From: Chryseolinea lacunae
Lineage (GTDB): Bacteria; Bacteroidota; Bacteroidia; Cytophagales; Cyclobacteriaceae
Assembly (NCBI RefSeq): GCF_016735595.1
Contig: NZ_JAERRB010000014.1
Coordinates: 124,001-188,000, forward strand
Direction of reading: 5' to 3'
DNA: 64,000 nt
The notes under the pieces are model-generated. The model did not search any database and was not told the DNA's origin. It saw only the letters and a program-made list of their open reading frames with translations. Shown here piece after piece: positions 34,078 through 43,567 of this stretch. Each line of letters opens with the position of its first letter. Within the stretch, counting starts at the first letter, position 1. A program made the translations under genes and the position numbers.

Positions 34078-36849
34078 TCAGAATTTGAAGTTGTAGGTAA
34101 CCGTCGGAATAGGTTGGGCAAAGATCGATAGCTTGTAGCCCTGCACTTTGCCTTGCTCCGAACGGAAAAACACCGAGTAGGCATTGGCCCGTCCCGTCAG
34201 GTTATAGATGGCAAACGTCCACGAGCTGTGGGCCAATTTCCGGATCTTGTGATTGCCCTCGATGTTGATGGAAATGTCGGTCCGGAAATAGTCGGGTATC
34301 CGAAACTGGTTCCGGTCTGAATAATACAACCGGTAGCTTCCGCCCAGTTCATACTTGGCCAACGGCAGGGTGATTGGTCGGCCCGTGCTGTAGGTCATGT
34401 TGAGCGAGAAGTTGAAGCGACGGCTGAATTTGTAGTTGCCCACAAAATTCACCGCATGGGGTTTGTCGTAGTTGCTGGGATAGTAGTCGCCCTTGTTCAC
34501 GGCCTCGGCCGCATAGGGACTTACCGTTTGCAGGAACGACCGCGAGTAGGTATAGCTGAACCAGCCATTGAGTTTTCCGGTAGAGCGCTTCAACATAAAC
34601 TCCACACCATAGGCTTTGCCGCGCGAATCCACCACGTCGGTTTCAATGTGTTTGTTCAGCAACAACACGGCACCACCTTTAAAGTCGAGCGCATTCTTGG
34701 TGGTCTTATAATAGGCCTCCAGCGAAATTTCCAGCGAATGTTTGCGGGTGTTTTTGTAAAAGCCCAGCGAAATCTGGTCGCCCACCTGCGGACGGATATA
34801 CGGATCGCTCAGTTTCCAGATGTCGGTGGGAGTGATGGCCGTTGTGTTCGACAGCATCTGGATGTATTGGCGCATCCGGTTGTAGCTCACCTTCACCGAA
34901 GCATTTTGCGACAGACTATAACGAATGGAGAAGCGTGGCTCGGCACCGCTAAACGAGGCGATCGATTTGCCACCGCCATAGCGCACGCTGTCGGTGATGT
35001 TGGCCTCCGAGCGCGGAACACCGTTGGCATATTGATACACATCGCGCGGTCCCAGGTATTGATAGAACGAATATCGCACGCCGCCATAGATCGACAGCTT
35101 GGGCGACACTTCAAAGTTGTCGCCGATGTAGACAGCATTTTCCTGTCCTTGTTCGTGCTGGAGGCGAATGGTTTTCTGCACCGACGAGTCACCCTTGGGT
35201 TGAATGTTGCCCGGCGCCAGGTTGTAGCGCACGACGCTGAGGCCCGCGTTGATGGTGTGTTTGGCGTTAAGGAAATAGCTGAAGTCCATCTTGGCGTTAA
35301 GCTGCTGCACATAGAAGTCCATGTCGAAAGCCTGCACCGGATTGAGGTCGCTGGTCATGGTGTAGCCATAGCGGCTAAAGCCTCCCGTGAGCACGCCATA
35401 AAGTTTGTTGTTGAAAATATGCTTCCATTTAATGGACGCATTTTTGTCGCTGTAGGCATACGACGTGTCGGTGTTCAACTTGAACTTGTCATGGCTGATG
35501 TAGCCCGACAAATACAGGTTGTTCTTGTCGTTGATCTTGTGGCTGATGTTCAGGTTCACATCATAAAAAGAGGCTGTGCTATTTTTTAATCGCTCGGTGT
35601 TGAGCTGGCGCAAAATCCAGTCGGAATAGGTTGAGCGGGCACCCAGCAGAAACGAGGTCTTCTCTTTGATGAGCGGCCCTTCCAGCGTCAGCCTTCCCGT
35701 GATGGGGCTGATGCCGCCGGAGCCACTGAATTTTTTCAGGTTGCCCTCGCGCGACGTCACATCCAGTACCGACGAAAGGCGCCCGCCATAGTCGGCCGTG
35801 ATCCCGCTTTTGTAGAGCTCCACATTTTTTAACACGTCGGGGTTAAACGTCGAGAAGAACCCAAACAAGTGCGAAGGGTTATAGACCACCGCGTCGTTGA
35901 AGAGTATCAGGTTTTGGTTGGTCGCGCCACCGCGCACGTTCAGGCCCACGGTGCCTTCGCCCACGGTTTGCACACCGGGCAGGCTCAGCACCACTTTCAT
36001 GATGTCGGTTTCACCCAGCGCCAGCGGCATGTTCTTCATGGTCTTGATGTCGAGCTTTTCCATCCCCATTTGCATGCCCATCACGCGCACATCTTTGTCA
36101 GACTCCACCACCACCTCTTTCAGTGGCGTCACATCCTGGTCCAGTTCAATTTCAAGTTTGCCGTCGGCATACAGCATGATCTGGCGCACGGTGCTTTTCA
36201 TGCCAATGCTTTTGATTTTCAACTCATGCCGTCCTTTGGGAAGCGATATGGAGTAGTAGCCAAACTGATCGGTGATCACACCCACCAGCGGTTTGTCGAT
36301 ATACACCGTAGCGCCCACCAGCGGCTCGCCGTTTGTGATGTCGCGCACGTGGCCCGCCATGGTCGCGTTGCCTTGCAGGTTGCTGCTCTTGGGGCCTATG
36401 GCGTAGAGCTTGCTTTCGGCGAGTTTCTTTTGCTTCTCCCGTTTTTCGTAGGCCGTGTAGTCGAAGCCGCTCACCAGCGTGTTGTTGGAAGGTGCCACAC
36501 CCGTGTCGAAAAAGTCGACAGGAAGATCCGACATGATGTCGCGGCCTTCCGTCACGAAAATATTGCCCTGTTCGTCCACGGCAAAGTGAAGTTGTGTTCC
36601 CGCCAGTGCCTGTCCCAGCACCACGTTGATGTTTTGATTTTGCGCCGAGTAAGTAACCTTCAAGCTGTCCGTTGTCTTGGGATTGTAGTAGAAATGATAG
36701 TCGGTCTGCGCCTCCACAGCGTCCACAAAATCCTTGAAAGACGTGGCCTTAAATTCGCCGTTGATCAGGGCGCGTCGCTGCGCCTGCGCGGCAATGCCCA
36801 GGCTCATCAGAAAAAAGCAGCAAAGCAGTAGCCTGTAAAGTTTGTTCAT
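34078..36849 (-). CDS. TonB-dependent outer-membrane receptor with STN domain
   Basis: A 923-residue TonB-dependent receptor with a signal peptide (1-23). An STN/secretin-like domain (about 28-105) is followed by a carboxypeptidase-regulatory-like domain (about 165-230, GHVRDITNGEPLVGATVY), a plug (about 262-375, LPGVQTVGEGTVGLNVRGGA, and YKSGITADYGGRLSSVLDV) and a beta-barrel that ends in VTYNFKF. An STN domain normally signals to a FecR-type anti-sigma factor, but none is adjacent. It is the second gene of the operon; DUF4249 and MG2/plug genes follow. Confidence 0.94.
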   Translation of the reverse strand: MNKLYRLLLCCFFLMSLGIAAQAQRRALINGEFKATSFKDFVDAVEAQTDYHFYYNPKTTDSLKVTYSAQNQNINVVLGQALAGTQLHFAVDEQGNIFVTEGRDIMSDLPVDFFDTGVAPSNNTLVSGFDYTAYEKREKQKKLAESKLYAIGPKSSNLQGNATMAGHVRDITNGEPLVGATVYIDKPLVGVITDQFGYYSISLPKGRHELKIKSIGMKSTVRQIMLYADGKLEIELDQDVTPLKEVVVESDKDVRVMGMQMGMEKLDIKTMKNMPLALGETDIMKVVLSLPGVQTVGEGTVGLNVRGGATNQNLILFNDAVVYNPSHLFGFFSTFNPDVLKNVELYKSGITADYGGRLSSVLDVTSREGNLKKFSGSGGISPITGRLTLEGPLIKEKTSFLLGARSTYSDWILRQLNTERLKNSTASFYDVNLNISHKINDKNNLYLSGYISHDKFKLNTDTSYAYSDKNASIKWKHIFNNKLYGVLTGGFSRYGYTMTSDLNPVQAFDMDFYVQQLNAKMDFSYFLNAKHTINAGLSVVRYNLAPGNIQPKGDSSVQKTIRLQHEQGQENAVYIGDNFEVSPKLSIYGGVRYSFYQYLGPRDVYQYANGVPRSEANITDSVRYGGGKSIASFSGAEPRFSIRYSLSQNASVKVSYNRMRQYIQMLSNTTAITPTDIWKLSDPYIRPQVGDQISLGFYKNTRKHSLEISLEAYYKTTKNALDFKGGAVLLLNKHIETDVVDSRGKAYGVEFMLKRSTGKLNGWFSYTYSRSFLQTVSPYAAEAVNKGDYYPSNYDKPHAVNFVGNYKFSRRFNFSLNMTYSTGRPITLPLAKYELGGSYRLYYSDRNQFRIPDYFRTDISINIEGNHKIRKLAHSSWTFAIYNLTGRANAYSVFFRSEQGKVQGYKLSIFAQPIPTVTYNFKF

Positions 36850-36851
36850 GT

Positions 36852-37577
36852 CTAGTTTTTAGGGGAGTCATAAAACGTGGCTGCCAGCACAATGGCTTTC
36901 TCACGGTCTTTCCGGAAGCGGATCTTACTTTTGTTTAAGGCCGATTTAACATCCGATTTGCGATCGCTGAACACCTTTAACACCGAGCTTTTCTTTTTCA
37001 CCGGCACAAACACACCGTTCCGGAGAATGTAGAGGTGATTCTTTTCCTCAAAGCGCGACACAATCACCTGCGACTCAATGCTCTCTTGCAGCATCTTCTC
37101 CCGCTTGGCATACACCTTCGAAGGTCCGTCGTAGAGCAGGTCATAGAACCCCGACTTCACCCCATTGGTCTTGTCGCCGTCTATCCGCACAAACGTGTGG
37201 CCCGACATGCTGAACCACGACACCTTCTCGGCGATCAATTGAATCTCTGCCCCGTTCAACATGTGCTCCACAACCACCTTGTCGGTGCTGATGTCATAGA
37301 CCAGCGACACGTTGTCGTAATGCTCGCCGTCATACAGCACGGCGCCATTCGTCCAGTCGTCTCTTAAATACAACGGGAACTCATCATTGCGCGACTGATA
37401 GAGCCGGTATTCGGTGCCGTTGAAAAGACGGGCTTGTCCTTGAAAAGCGTTGGTGTATAGTTGTTGAGCACGACCAGCCGAAGCGGAAATGAATGCGGTG
37501 TCGGCTTTCTGGGCAACGGAAGGTATACTGCAAAGCAGCGCGAAAAGCATGCAAACAGAACGTCCAGGGTGGGTCAT
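36852..37577 (-). CDS. Exported hypothetical protein heading the TonB operon
   Basis: A 241-residue protein with a signal peptide (1-22, ending PSVAQK). The body is mixed alpha/beta with EYRLYQSRNDEFPLYLRDDWTNGAVLYDGE and ISTDKVVVEHMLNG, then YVLRNGVFV-type strands (YILRNGVFVPVKKK) and a basic C-terminus. I do not recognise a family; similar short exported proteins occur next to TonB receptors in Bacteroidota. It is 2 bases before the receptor gene, so it is likely co-translated and may help its assembly. Confidence 0.65.
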   Translation of the reverse strand: MTHPGRSVCMLFALLCSIPSVAQKADTAFISASAGRAQQLYTNAFQGQARLFNGTEYRLYQSRNDEFPLYLRDDWTNGAVLYDGEHYDNVSLVYDISTDKVVVEHMLNGAEIQLIAEKVSWFSMSGHTFVRIDGDKTNGVKSGFYDLLYDGPSKVYAKREKMLQESIESQVIVSRFEEKNHLYILRNGVFVPVKKKSSVLKVFSDRKSDVKSALNKSKIRFRKDREKAIVLAATFYDSPKN

Positions 37578-37871
37578 GTAGGAGAGCGTCTAGATCAGGG
37601 TTTGATAAAAATAGTTTTTACGACTATAAGTACCTATACCGTTAGCGTAAAAATTGAAATCGGTTGCAGTCTGTTAGACCATCAGGCACTTTCAGACGAC
37701 AAAAAGAGTCCTGCAATAGACAACATGGGATGGTCAGTAATTGCATGCAATCCGCACGGGCGACCGGCAAAAAAAAATGTTCGGCTCCTGAAGAAGCCGA
37801 ACATTTTGTGAATGCTCGTTGAACCGGTTTCCCTGCAGTGCCTGCTTTTAAGCGGCCAGGGGGAGCCGGCA
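37578..37871. other. Intergenic region with rny terminator and TonB-operon promoter
   Basis: About 294 bases. The right part has the rny terminator (37774-37807). A 12-bp palindrome ATTGCATGCAAT (37740-37751) lies about 165 bases before the TonB operon start. No gene is visible. I see no clear TAnnTTTG box on the minus strand; the best is TATTTTTA. Confidence 0.4.
37774..37807 (-). terminator. Terminator of the rny transcript
   Basis: A 13-bp stem AAAATGTTCGGCT/AGCCGAACATTTT with an 8-base loop, followed on the minus strand by a continuing T-run. It lies 65 bases beyond the rny stop. Confidence 0.88.
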
Positions 37872-39443
37872 TCACTTGGCGTAGGCCACGCTGCGCATCT
37901 CCCGGATCACGGTCACTTTCACCTGACCAGGATACTGCATGTCGCGCTCAATCTTTTGTGAGATGTCGAAGCTCAGCTGACCTGCGCGTTCGTCGGTGGC
38001 CTTCTCGGCGTCCACAATCACGCGCAGCTCGCGGCCGGCCTGAATGGCGTAGCACTTGTCCACCCCGTCGAAGCTGAGGCCCAGTTGCTCCAGCTCTTTC
38101 AAACGCTTAATGTATTGTTCCATCACTTCGCGGCGTGCACCGGGGCGCGCACCGCTAATGGCGTCGCACGATTGCACGATGGGAGAGATGATGTTGGTCA
38201 TTTCAATTTCATCGTGGTGAGCTCCAATGGCGTTGCAAATGGCGGGATGCTCTTTGTATTTCATCGCCAGCTCCATGCCCACAATGGCGTGGGGCTTCTC
38301 CAGTTCTTCGGGCCACACCTTGCCAATGTCGTGCAACAGCCCGGCACGCTTTGCCTGCTTCACGTTCAGTCCCAGTTCTCCCGCCATGATGGCGCAGAGG
38401 TTGGCCACTTCGCGTGAGTGCTGCAACAGGTTCTGGCCATACGACGAACGGAAACGCATCCGTCCCACCATGCGCACCAGTTCGGGGTGCAGGCCGTGGA
38501 TGCCGAGGTCAATCACCGTGCGCTCGCCAATCTCCACAATCTCGTCTTCAATGTTCTTGGTGGTCTTGGCCACAATCTCTTCAATGCGCGCGGGGTGTAT
38601 GCGTCCATCCTGAACCAGACGGTGCAGCGACAGTCGCGCAATTTCACGACGCACAGGGTCGAAGCCCGAAATGATGATGGCTTCGGGGGTGTCGTCTACA
38701 ATGATTTCCACACCGGTGGCGGCTTCCAGGGCGCGGATGTTGCGTCCTTCGCGGCCAATCACTTTGCCTTTAATGTCGTCGCTTTCAATGTTAAAGATCG
38801 ACACACAGTTTTCGATGGCGTGTTCAGTGGCCGTGCGCTGAATGGTTTCGATAACAATTTTCTTGGCTTCCTTGGTGGCCGACAGTTTGGCCTGCTCCAT
38901 GATGTCTTTCACATAGCTGGAGGCACGGGTGTGCGCTTCGTCTTTCAGGGAGGCCACCAGCTGTTCTCGGGCCTCGTCGGCCGTCAGCTTGCTGATGTTT
39001 TCCAGTACCTGGATCTTCTGTTGATTAAATTTATCGAGCTCTTCCTTGCGCTTCTTGGTGTGCTCAAGTTGGGCGGCCAGGTCCAGACGGATGTCGTCCA
39101 GCTCGCCTTCTTTGCGCTTCAGGTTTTCAATTTCCTTGCTGAGGGTGGCCTCGCGTTGTTTAATCTTCTGCTCGTTGCTGATGATGAGGCTTTTCTTTTT
39201 GTTGGCCTCTTCTTCAAACTCGCTTTTCATTTTCAGAAGCTTTTCTTTGGCTTCCAGGATGCGGTCTTTCTTCAGGTTCTCTGCGGCGATCTCGGCTTCT
39301 TTGATGATGAGCTTTGCTTTGGCATCGGCATTCTCCTCGTTCTTCTGAATCTTGCGTTTGTAGAGGAGCGAACCGATCAACAAACTCAGCACAATCGTTG
39401 CGATAACGCTGACCACGATTACTACTATGACGGTCGTTGACAT
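37872..39443 (-). CDS. rny: Ribonuclease Y
   Basis: A 523-residue membrane-anchored endoribonuclease that starts mRNA decay. An N-terminal membrane helix (about 4-27) is followed by a long coiled coil (about 35-200), a KH RNA-binding domain with the GREG motif (230-233), and an HD domain with catalytic His-Asp at 371-372 (GLLHDIGKV) and [14 protein letters not shown] further on. The length and order are standard. The gene follows the coiled-coil gene and zapA on the same strand; the 80 bases before it hold no visible terminator, so it may be read through. Confidence 0.97.
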   Translation of the reverse strand: MSTTVIVVIVVSVIATIVLSLLIGSLLYKRKIQKNEENADAKAKLIIKEAEIAAENLKKDRILEAKEKLLKMKSEFEEEANKKKSLIISNEQKIKQREATLSKEIENLKRKEGELDDIRLDLAAQLEHTKKRKEELDKFNQQKIQVLENISKLTADEAREQLVASLKDEAHTRASSYVKDIMEQAKLSATKEAKKIVIETIQRTATEHAIENCVSIFNIESDDIKGKVIGREGRNIRALEAATGVEIIVDDTPEAIIISGFDPVRREIARLSLHRLVQDGRIHPARIEEIVAKTTKNIEDEIVEIGERTVIDLGIHGLHPELVRMVGRMRFRSSYGQNLLQHSREVANLCAIMAGELGLNVKQAKRAGLLHDIGKVWPEELEKPHAIVGMELAMKYKEHPAICNAIGAHHDEIEMTNIISPIVQSCDAISGARPGARREVMEQYIKRLKELEQLGLSFDGVDKCYAIQAGRELRVIVDAEKATDERAGQLSFDISQKIERDMQYPGQVKVTVIREMRSVAYAK

Positions 39444-39522
39444 AAAAATAGATATGGTTATACACTAACCCGGAGATGCCGCCTTGGCTCAGGAAGGAAT
39501 GAAGGAGAGAAGAAAAAAAGGA

Positions 39523-39810
39523 TCAGAGAATGGATTGCGACACGAGGTGGTTGATCTGGCTAACTTTCTCAAACACCGTTTGATCGATCACCTGAAAGGA
39601 TTCCTCCGCCGCCATTTTGTCCACAAGGCAGTCAAAGGCCACCATGGCCAGTAGATCTTGTTTATCGTCGATACCAAATTGCTCCCGGTAAGTTTTTAGT
39701 TTTTCATTGATGATCTTGCTGGCCATTCTAACCCGCTCTTCATCCGCTAGCTTCACCTTCATTGGGTATTCGCGGTCGGCTATCTTGATTTTTATAGAGA
39801 GGTCCTCCAT
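39523..39810 (-). CDS. zapA: Cell division protein ZapA
   Basis: A 95-residue FtsZ-ring-associated protein. LSIKIKIADREYPMKVK is the N-terminal beta-strand pair, and VRMASKIINEKLKTYREQFGIDDKQDLLAMVAFDCLVDKM is the start of the coiled-coil helix, as in ZapA proteins. It bundles FtsZ filaments at mid-cell. It lies 23 bases after a coiled-coil gene on the same strand and 79 bases before rny. The pheT, coiled-coil, zapA, rny order is common in Bacteroidota. Confidence 0.92.
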   Translation of the reverse strand: MEDLSIKIKIADREYPMKVKLADEERVRMASKIINEKLKTYREQFGIDDKQDLLAMVAFDCLVDKMAAEESFQVIDQTVFEKVSQINHLVSQSIL

Positions 39811-39833
39811 GAAATATGCTTACAGGGTTGCTT

Positions 39834-40130
39834 TTATCTGCTTAAATGGGCGATACACTTGTCGATTTCGCGAATGTATTCGTCCACCTTTTTCTTCAAC
39901 TCCGAAACACTTCCGTCTTCCGGATTTAAACTATCCACAATTTTAGTGATTTTCAGTTGATTATGAAAGCCGTTGATCTGCTCGTCGCGGGCCTTGATGG
40001 CTCCCTTCAAATCCTGGTTTTCTTTTTTCAGGCTTTTAAGCTCTTCCTTTAGGTTCTTATGCTCGTTAACGAGCACCAAGATTTTGCGCTCCAACCCGCT
40101 AAGGTTGGTTTTTAAGAGTTCCTGATCCAT
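39834..40130 (-). CDS. Small coiled-coil protein (ZapB-like)
   Basis: A 98-residue, almost entirely helical protein with heptad-like repeats (LKTNLSGLERKILVLVNEHKNLK, EELKSLKKENQDLKGAIKARDEQI). Its position directly upstream of zapA suggests a ZapB-like division role, but sequence alone gives only coiled-coil. The tail DEYIREIDKCIAHLSR includes one Cys. It starts 240 bases beyond the pheT stop, after the hairpin-rich interval. Confidence 0.75.
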   Translation of the reverse strand: MDQELLKTNLSGLERKILVLVNEHKNLKEELKSLKKENQDLKGAIKARDEQINGFHNQLKITKIVDSLNPEDGSVSELKKKVDEYIREIDKCIAHLSR

Positions 40131-40197
40131 GCGAAATTTTTTTGCCTCCGCCCGAAAACGTCAGCCGTTAAAACCAATTTATCTTCTCGTGGCAGCC

Positions 40198-40265
40198 CCC
40201 GACTCGTAGGGTCGGGTCCGCCAGCTGGCGGACCCGCCGTCCCCTCAACCCCACCGCACGGCGGG
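40198..40265. other. Noncoding interval with three overlapping hairpins
   Basis: Three hairpins overlap at their arms. Arms 40198-40203 and 40211-40216 (CCCGAC/GTCGGG) form the first. A 24-bp perfect palindrome CGGGTCCGCCAGCTGGCGGACCCG (40213-40236) forms the second. CCCGCCGT and ACGGCGGG (40233-40240 and 40258-40265) form the third. Neighbours share four bases, so the second hairpin excludes the other two. It lies between the pheT stop and the ZapB-like start. It could be an attenuator, a REP-like repeat or a terminator. Confidence 0.6.
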
Positions 40266-40367
40266 CTTTCCATTACAATCCCTGCTGCATCACGCTATAG
40301 TCACTACATTTTTTAACAAGCCAAAGGTTCACGATCACAACACCAAACCTGTGGCTATCTTTTTTTG

Positions 40368-42785
40368 CTACTTCCGGATCACTGCGCCAAGCCGCGACTC
40401 AAAAGCACCCATCAACAATGTCATCGTCTTCTCAATCTCCTCGTCCGTCAACGTCTTTTGTTCATCCAGCAAGGTGAACCCCAACGCATACGCTTTCTTT
40501 CCTGCAGGGAGGTTGTCTCCCTCGTAAACATCAAACGCAATTATGTTTTTGATCAACCGCTTCTCGGTGCTCATCACCAGGTTTCGTATCTCATCGAAGC
40601 TAACATGCTTGTCAATCACCAACGACAAGTCTCTTCGCACTTCGGGGAATTTCGTTACTTCCTGAATTACTAACTTAGGGTTTGCCGATTGGAAAAGCAA
40701 GGACGTGCTTAGCTCGGCAAAAAATAATTCCTGCTTGATGCCAAAATCTTTCAGCAACGCGGGTTTTACTTTTCCAAGCACTCCAATTTCCTTGTTGCCA
40801 CGCAGCAACCGGACGCCATATTCAAGCAGCGGATCTTTAATCGTTTCTTGCTTCGCGTTGCCAAGCCCCGACTTCAGCAACACATGATGCACGTGCTGCG
40901 CCAGGTCATAATATGTTGTGGCGCGTGTCTTGTGCTGCCAGTTTTCAGTCTCCGCGTTACCCGTCACATACAACGCCAGCCGTTCTTCTTCACCATATTT
41001 CCCGGCTTCCTTATAATAGATCTTTCCAAACTCATACAGCTTCAGGTCCTTCTGCCGACGGTTGATGTTGTAGGCGCAAACTTCAAGGCCTGTGAACAAC
41101 ATGGTTTGTCGCAAAATGCCCTGTTCCTCGCTCAGCTTGTTCAGGATCTCCACCGGCTCGCCCTTAAACTGCAGGTTGTGTTTCTGTTGATAGGCTTGGT
41201 TGGTCAGTGAATTGGTCCATATCTCCTGGAAGCCGTTGCCGGTCAGTAACTCGCCGATGCCACGCTTGTATTTGTCTATGTCTTTGGCCGGAAATTCGGC
41301 CAGATAATCGGTGCGGGCAATGTGCGACAATTCGATGTTGTTGAAACCATAGATGCGCAGAATCTCTTCCACCACATCCGCCTCCTGCGTCACGTCAACG
41401 CGATAGGGGGGAACCGAAACCGTATAGCGGTCGTCCTTCACATCCATGATGTGAATATCCAACTTCGTGAGGATCGCATGAACCTCATTCCGTGGAATGA
41501 CTTTACCAATCAACCGGTTAACATTTTTGTCTTTTACTTCAATGCTCCGGTTTTGGATAGACACTGGATACAGGTCAGCCACCGGCGACGAAATTTTTCC
41601 ACCGGCAAGTTCTTTGATCAGCAACGCCGCCCGTTGCAATGCATACACCGTGATGTTTGGATCAGTGCCCCGCTCAAACCGGAACGATGCATCGGTCTTC
41701 AACTGATGGTGCTGCGACGTTTTGCGCACAAACGCAGGTGAGAAGCAGGCGCTCTCCAAAAAGATCGCGGTAGACTGTTCGGTGATGCCCGACTTGGCAC
41801 CGCCAAACACACCGGCAATGCACATGCCTTCGCCTTCACCGTTGCAGATCATGAGATCATTCTCCAGCAACGTCCGCTCCTTGTTGTCGAGCGTCACAAA
41901 CTTGGTGCCCGCGGGCAACGTCTTCACCACCACCTTGCCACCGGCAATCTGGTCGGCATCAAACGCATGCAACGGCTGGCCCAACTCGTGACAAACAAAG
42001 TTGGTGATGTCCACTATGTTGTTGATGGGCGTGAGCCCGATGGAGAGCAGCCGGTTCTTCAACCAGTCGGGCGAATCCTTCACCGTCACACCCGTAATCG
42101 TCACGGCCGAATAGCGTGGACAAGCCTCCGCATTTTCCACCACCACCGGAACGATCCGGCTCTCATTTTCAACAGCAAAGCCGTCGGTCGATGGCCACTT
42201 CAGTTCGCGTCCCTTTGCCGCCCGGATGTCGCGCGCCACACCCACGTGCGACGCCGCGTCGGCGCGGTTGGGCGTGAGCCCGATCTCCAGAATGAAGTCC
42301 GTTTGAATGTTATAGAAATCAGCAGCCGGCGTGCCGTTGGGCACATCGGTGTTCAATACAATGATGCCCGCATGACTTTCACCCAGACCAATTTCGTCTT
42401 CGGCACAAATCATGCCTTCCGACTGCTCGCCACGAATTTTGGCCAGCTTGATGGTGAAGGGTTCCCCTTTGGTGGGATGCACGGTGGTTCCCGGAAGGGC
42501 TACCACCACGCGTTGACCCGCCGCCACATTGGGCGCGCCACACACAATGGGCAAGATCCGGTCGCCACCCACGGCCACGGTGGTCACCGAAAGTTTGTCG
42601 GCGTTGGGATGTTTGCTGCACGTCAGCACCTGGCCAATCACCAGGCCCTGCAATCCACCTTTCACCGTTTCGTGTGCTTCCACACTCTCAACTTCCAGCC
42701 CCGTGTCCGTCAGCACCTGGCCAATCGCTTCGGCGGTCTCAGGAATGTCGATGTATTCTTTCAGCCAATTATAAGAAATGGTCAT
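40368..42785 (-). CDS. pheT: Phenylalanine--tRNA ligase beta subunit
   Basis: An 805-residue subunit of the (alpha-beta)2 enzyme. Domains in order: N-terminal EMAP/OB tRNA-binding (about 40-150, GLVIGQVLTCSKHPNADKL), B3/B4 editing domain (about 210-375), B5 (about 400-480), a catalytic-like core domain, and a C-terminal ferredoxin-fold anticodon-binding domain (about 710-805, FPEVRRDLSLVIDKHVSF). Length is normal. It is followed downstream by the ZapB-like gene. pheS is not in the window. Confidence 0.97.
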   Translation of the reverse strand: MTISYNWLKEYIDIPETAEAIGQVLTDTGLEVESVEAHETVKGGLQGLVIGQVLTCSKHPNADKLSVTTVAVGGDRILPIVCGAPNVAAGQRVVVALPGTTVHPTKGEPFTIKLAKIRGEQSEGMICAEDEIGLGESHAGIIVLNTDVPNGTPAADFYNIQTDFILEIGLTPNRADAASHVGVARDIRAAKGRELKWPSTDGFAVENESRIVPVVVENAEACPRYSAVTITGVTVKDSPDWLKNRLLSIGLTPINNIVDITNFVCHELGQPLHAFDADQIAGGKVVVKTLPAGTKFVTLDNKERTLLENDLMICNGEGEGMCIAGVFGGAKSGITEQSTAIFLESACFSPAFVRKTSQHHQLKTDASFRFERGTDPNITVYALQRAALLIKELAGGKISSPVADLYPVSIQNRSIEVKDKNVNRLIGKVIPRNEVHAILTKLDIHIMDVKDDRYTVSVPPYRVDVTQEADVVEEILRIYGFNNIELSHIARTDYLAEFPAKDIDKYKRGIGELLTGNGFQEIWTNSLTNQAYQQKHNLQFKGEPVEILNKLSEEQGILRQTMLFTGLEVCAYNINRRQKDLKLYEFGKIYYKEAGKYGEEERLALYVTGNAETENWQHKTRATTYYDLAQHVHHVLLKSGLGNAKQETIKDPLLEYGVRLLRGNKEIGVLGKVKPALLKDFGIKQELFFAELSTSLLFQSANPKLVIQEVTKFPEVRRDLSLVIDKHVSFDEIRNLVMSTEKRLIKNIIAFDVYEGDNLPAGKKAYALGFTLLDEQKTLTDEEIEKTMTLLMGAFESRLGAVIRK

Positions 42786-42949
42786 GCTCTCAAAATATAA
42801 AAGATGTAAAAATAACCCGTTTGAAAGGAGATAAAAATAGTTTCATAAAAAGAACTCAACCGCCAGAGCCTAAGCACACTATGTAACCTGCAGCGCCACG
42901 ATTTTGGCCACGCGGTCCCTATGTCAATCCAGGGTTGCAGGGAGCTTGT

Positions 42950-43567
42950 CTAGTGATAATTTTTCTCGCCTGCCCGGAGCGAAACTTTCAGCAGATTTTC
43001 GGGAGGAGGAAAAGGGCAGGAATACTTTTCGATGTAGGCGCAATAGGGATTATAGGCCTTGTTGAAATCAAGCGTAATGGTGTTGCTGCCAGGCGTTTTG
43101 CTCACATCCAGATAGCGCCCTGCACCATAGGTGTCGCCCGCGCTTGTGTCGTCGCCAAACGCCAGGAAGAGTTTGCCTTTGAACGGCCCCATGTCAATCA
43201 CTTCCAGAATCAACAGGCGATTGTGAAGTCCGTCCAGATCAAAGTCCGCATAGGCATACTCGATGTAGCGTTGCTCGTTGCCATCGTTGGTCACCAGCAC
43301 CACCATCTTCTTGTTTTGAATGGGCGTGATGTCGGCCGTCACCTTATACCGTGCGTCGGGCGGAAAATAATTCAGCCCCTTAAAGTCTTCCGTGTGCCCC
43401 GCAAAAGGTGACTCGGCCGACGTGCGCATAAAACGGTCTTTGTCTTCGCGTTCTTTCGTGATCTCGTCGGCATAGGCCGATTGATCCTGACTGCCCATAA
43501 ACGAATAGAGCACGCTGATGAGTACCACCACGATGATCAGCAAAAGAAGAATGTTTTTGGTTTTCAT
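42950..43567 (-). CDS. DUF1684 membrane-anchored protein
   Basis: A 205-residue protein with one N-terminal membrane helix (about 5-23). The DUF1684 core has FKGLNYFPPDARYKVTADI, then the family motif FNKAYNPYCAYIEKYSCPFP followed by PENLLKVSLRAGEKNY. Members are hypothetical; the conserved Cys pair and RAGEK hint at a cofactor or nucleotide site. It begins at the ATG overlapping the stop of the serine hydrolase gene (ATGA), so the two are coupled. The start at 43567 is chosen because it gives the helix. Confidence 0.88.
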   Translation of the reverse strand: MKTKNILLLLIIVVVLISVLYSFMGSQDQSAYADEITKEREDKDRFMRTSAESPFAGHTEDFKGLNYFPPDARYKVTADITPIQNKKMVVLVTNDGNEQRYIEYAYADFDLDGLHNRLLILEVIDMGPFKGKLFLAFGDDTSAGDTYGAGRYLDVSKTPGSNTITLDFNKAYNPYCAYIEKYSCPFPPPENLLKVSLRAGEKNYH

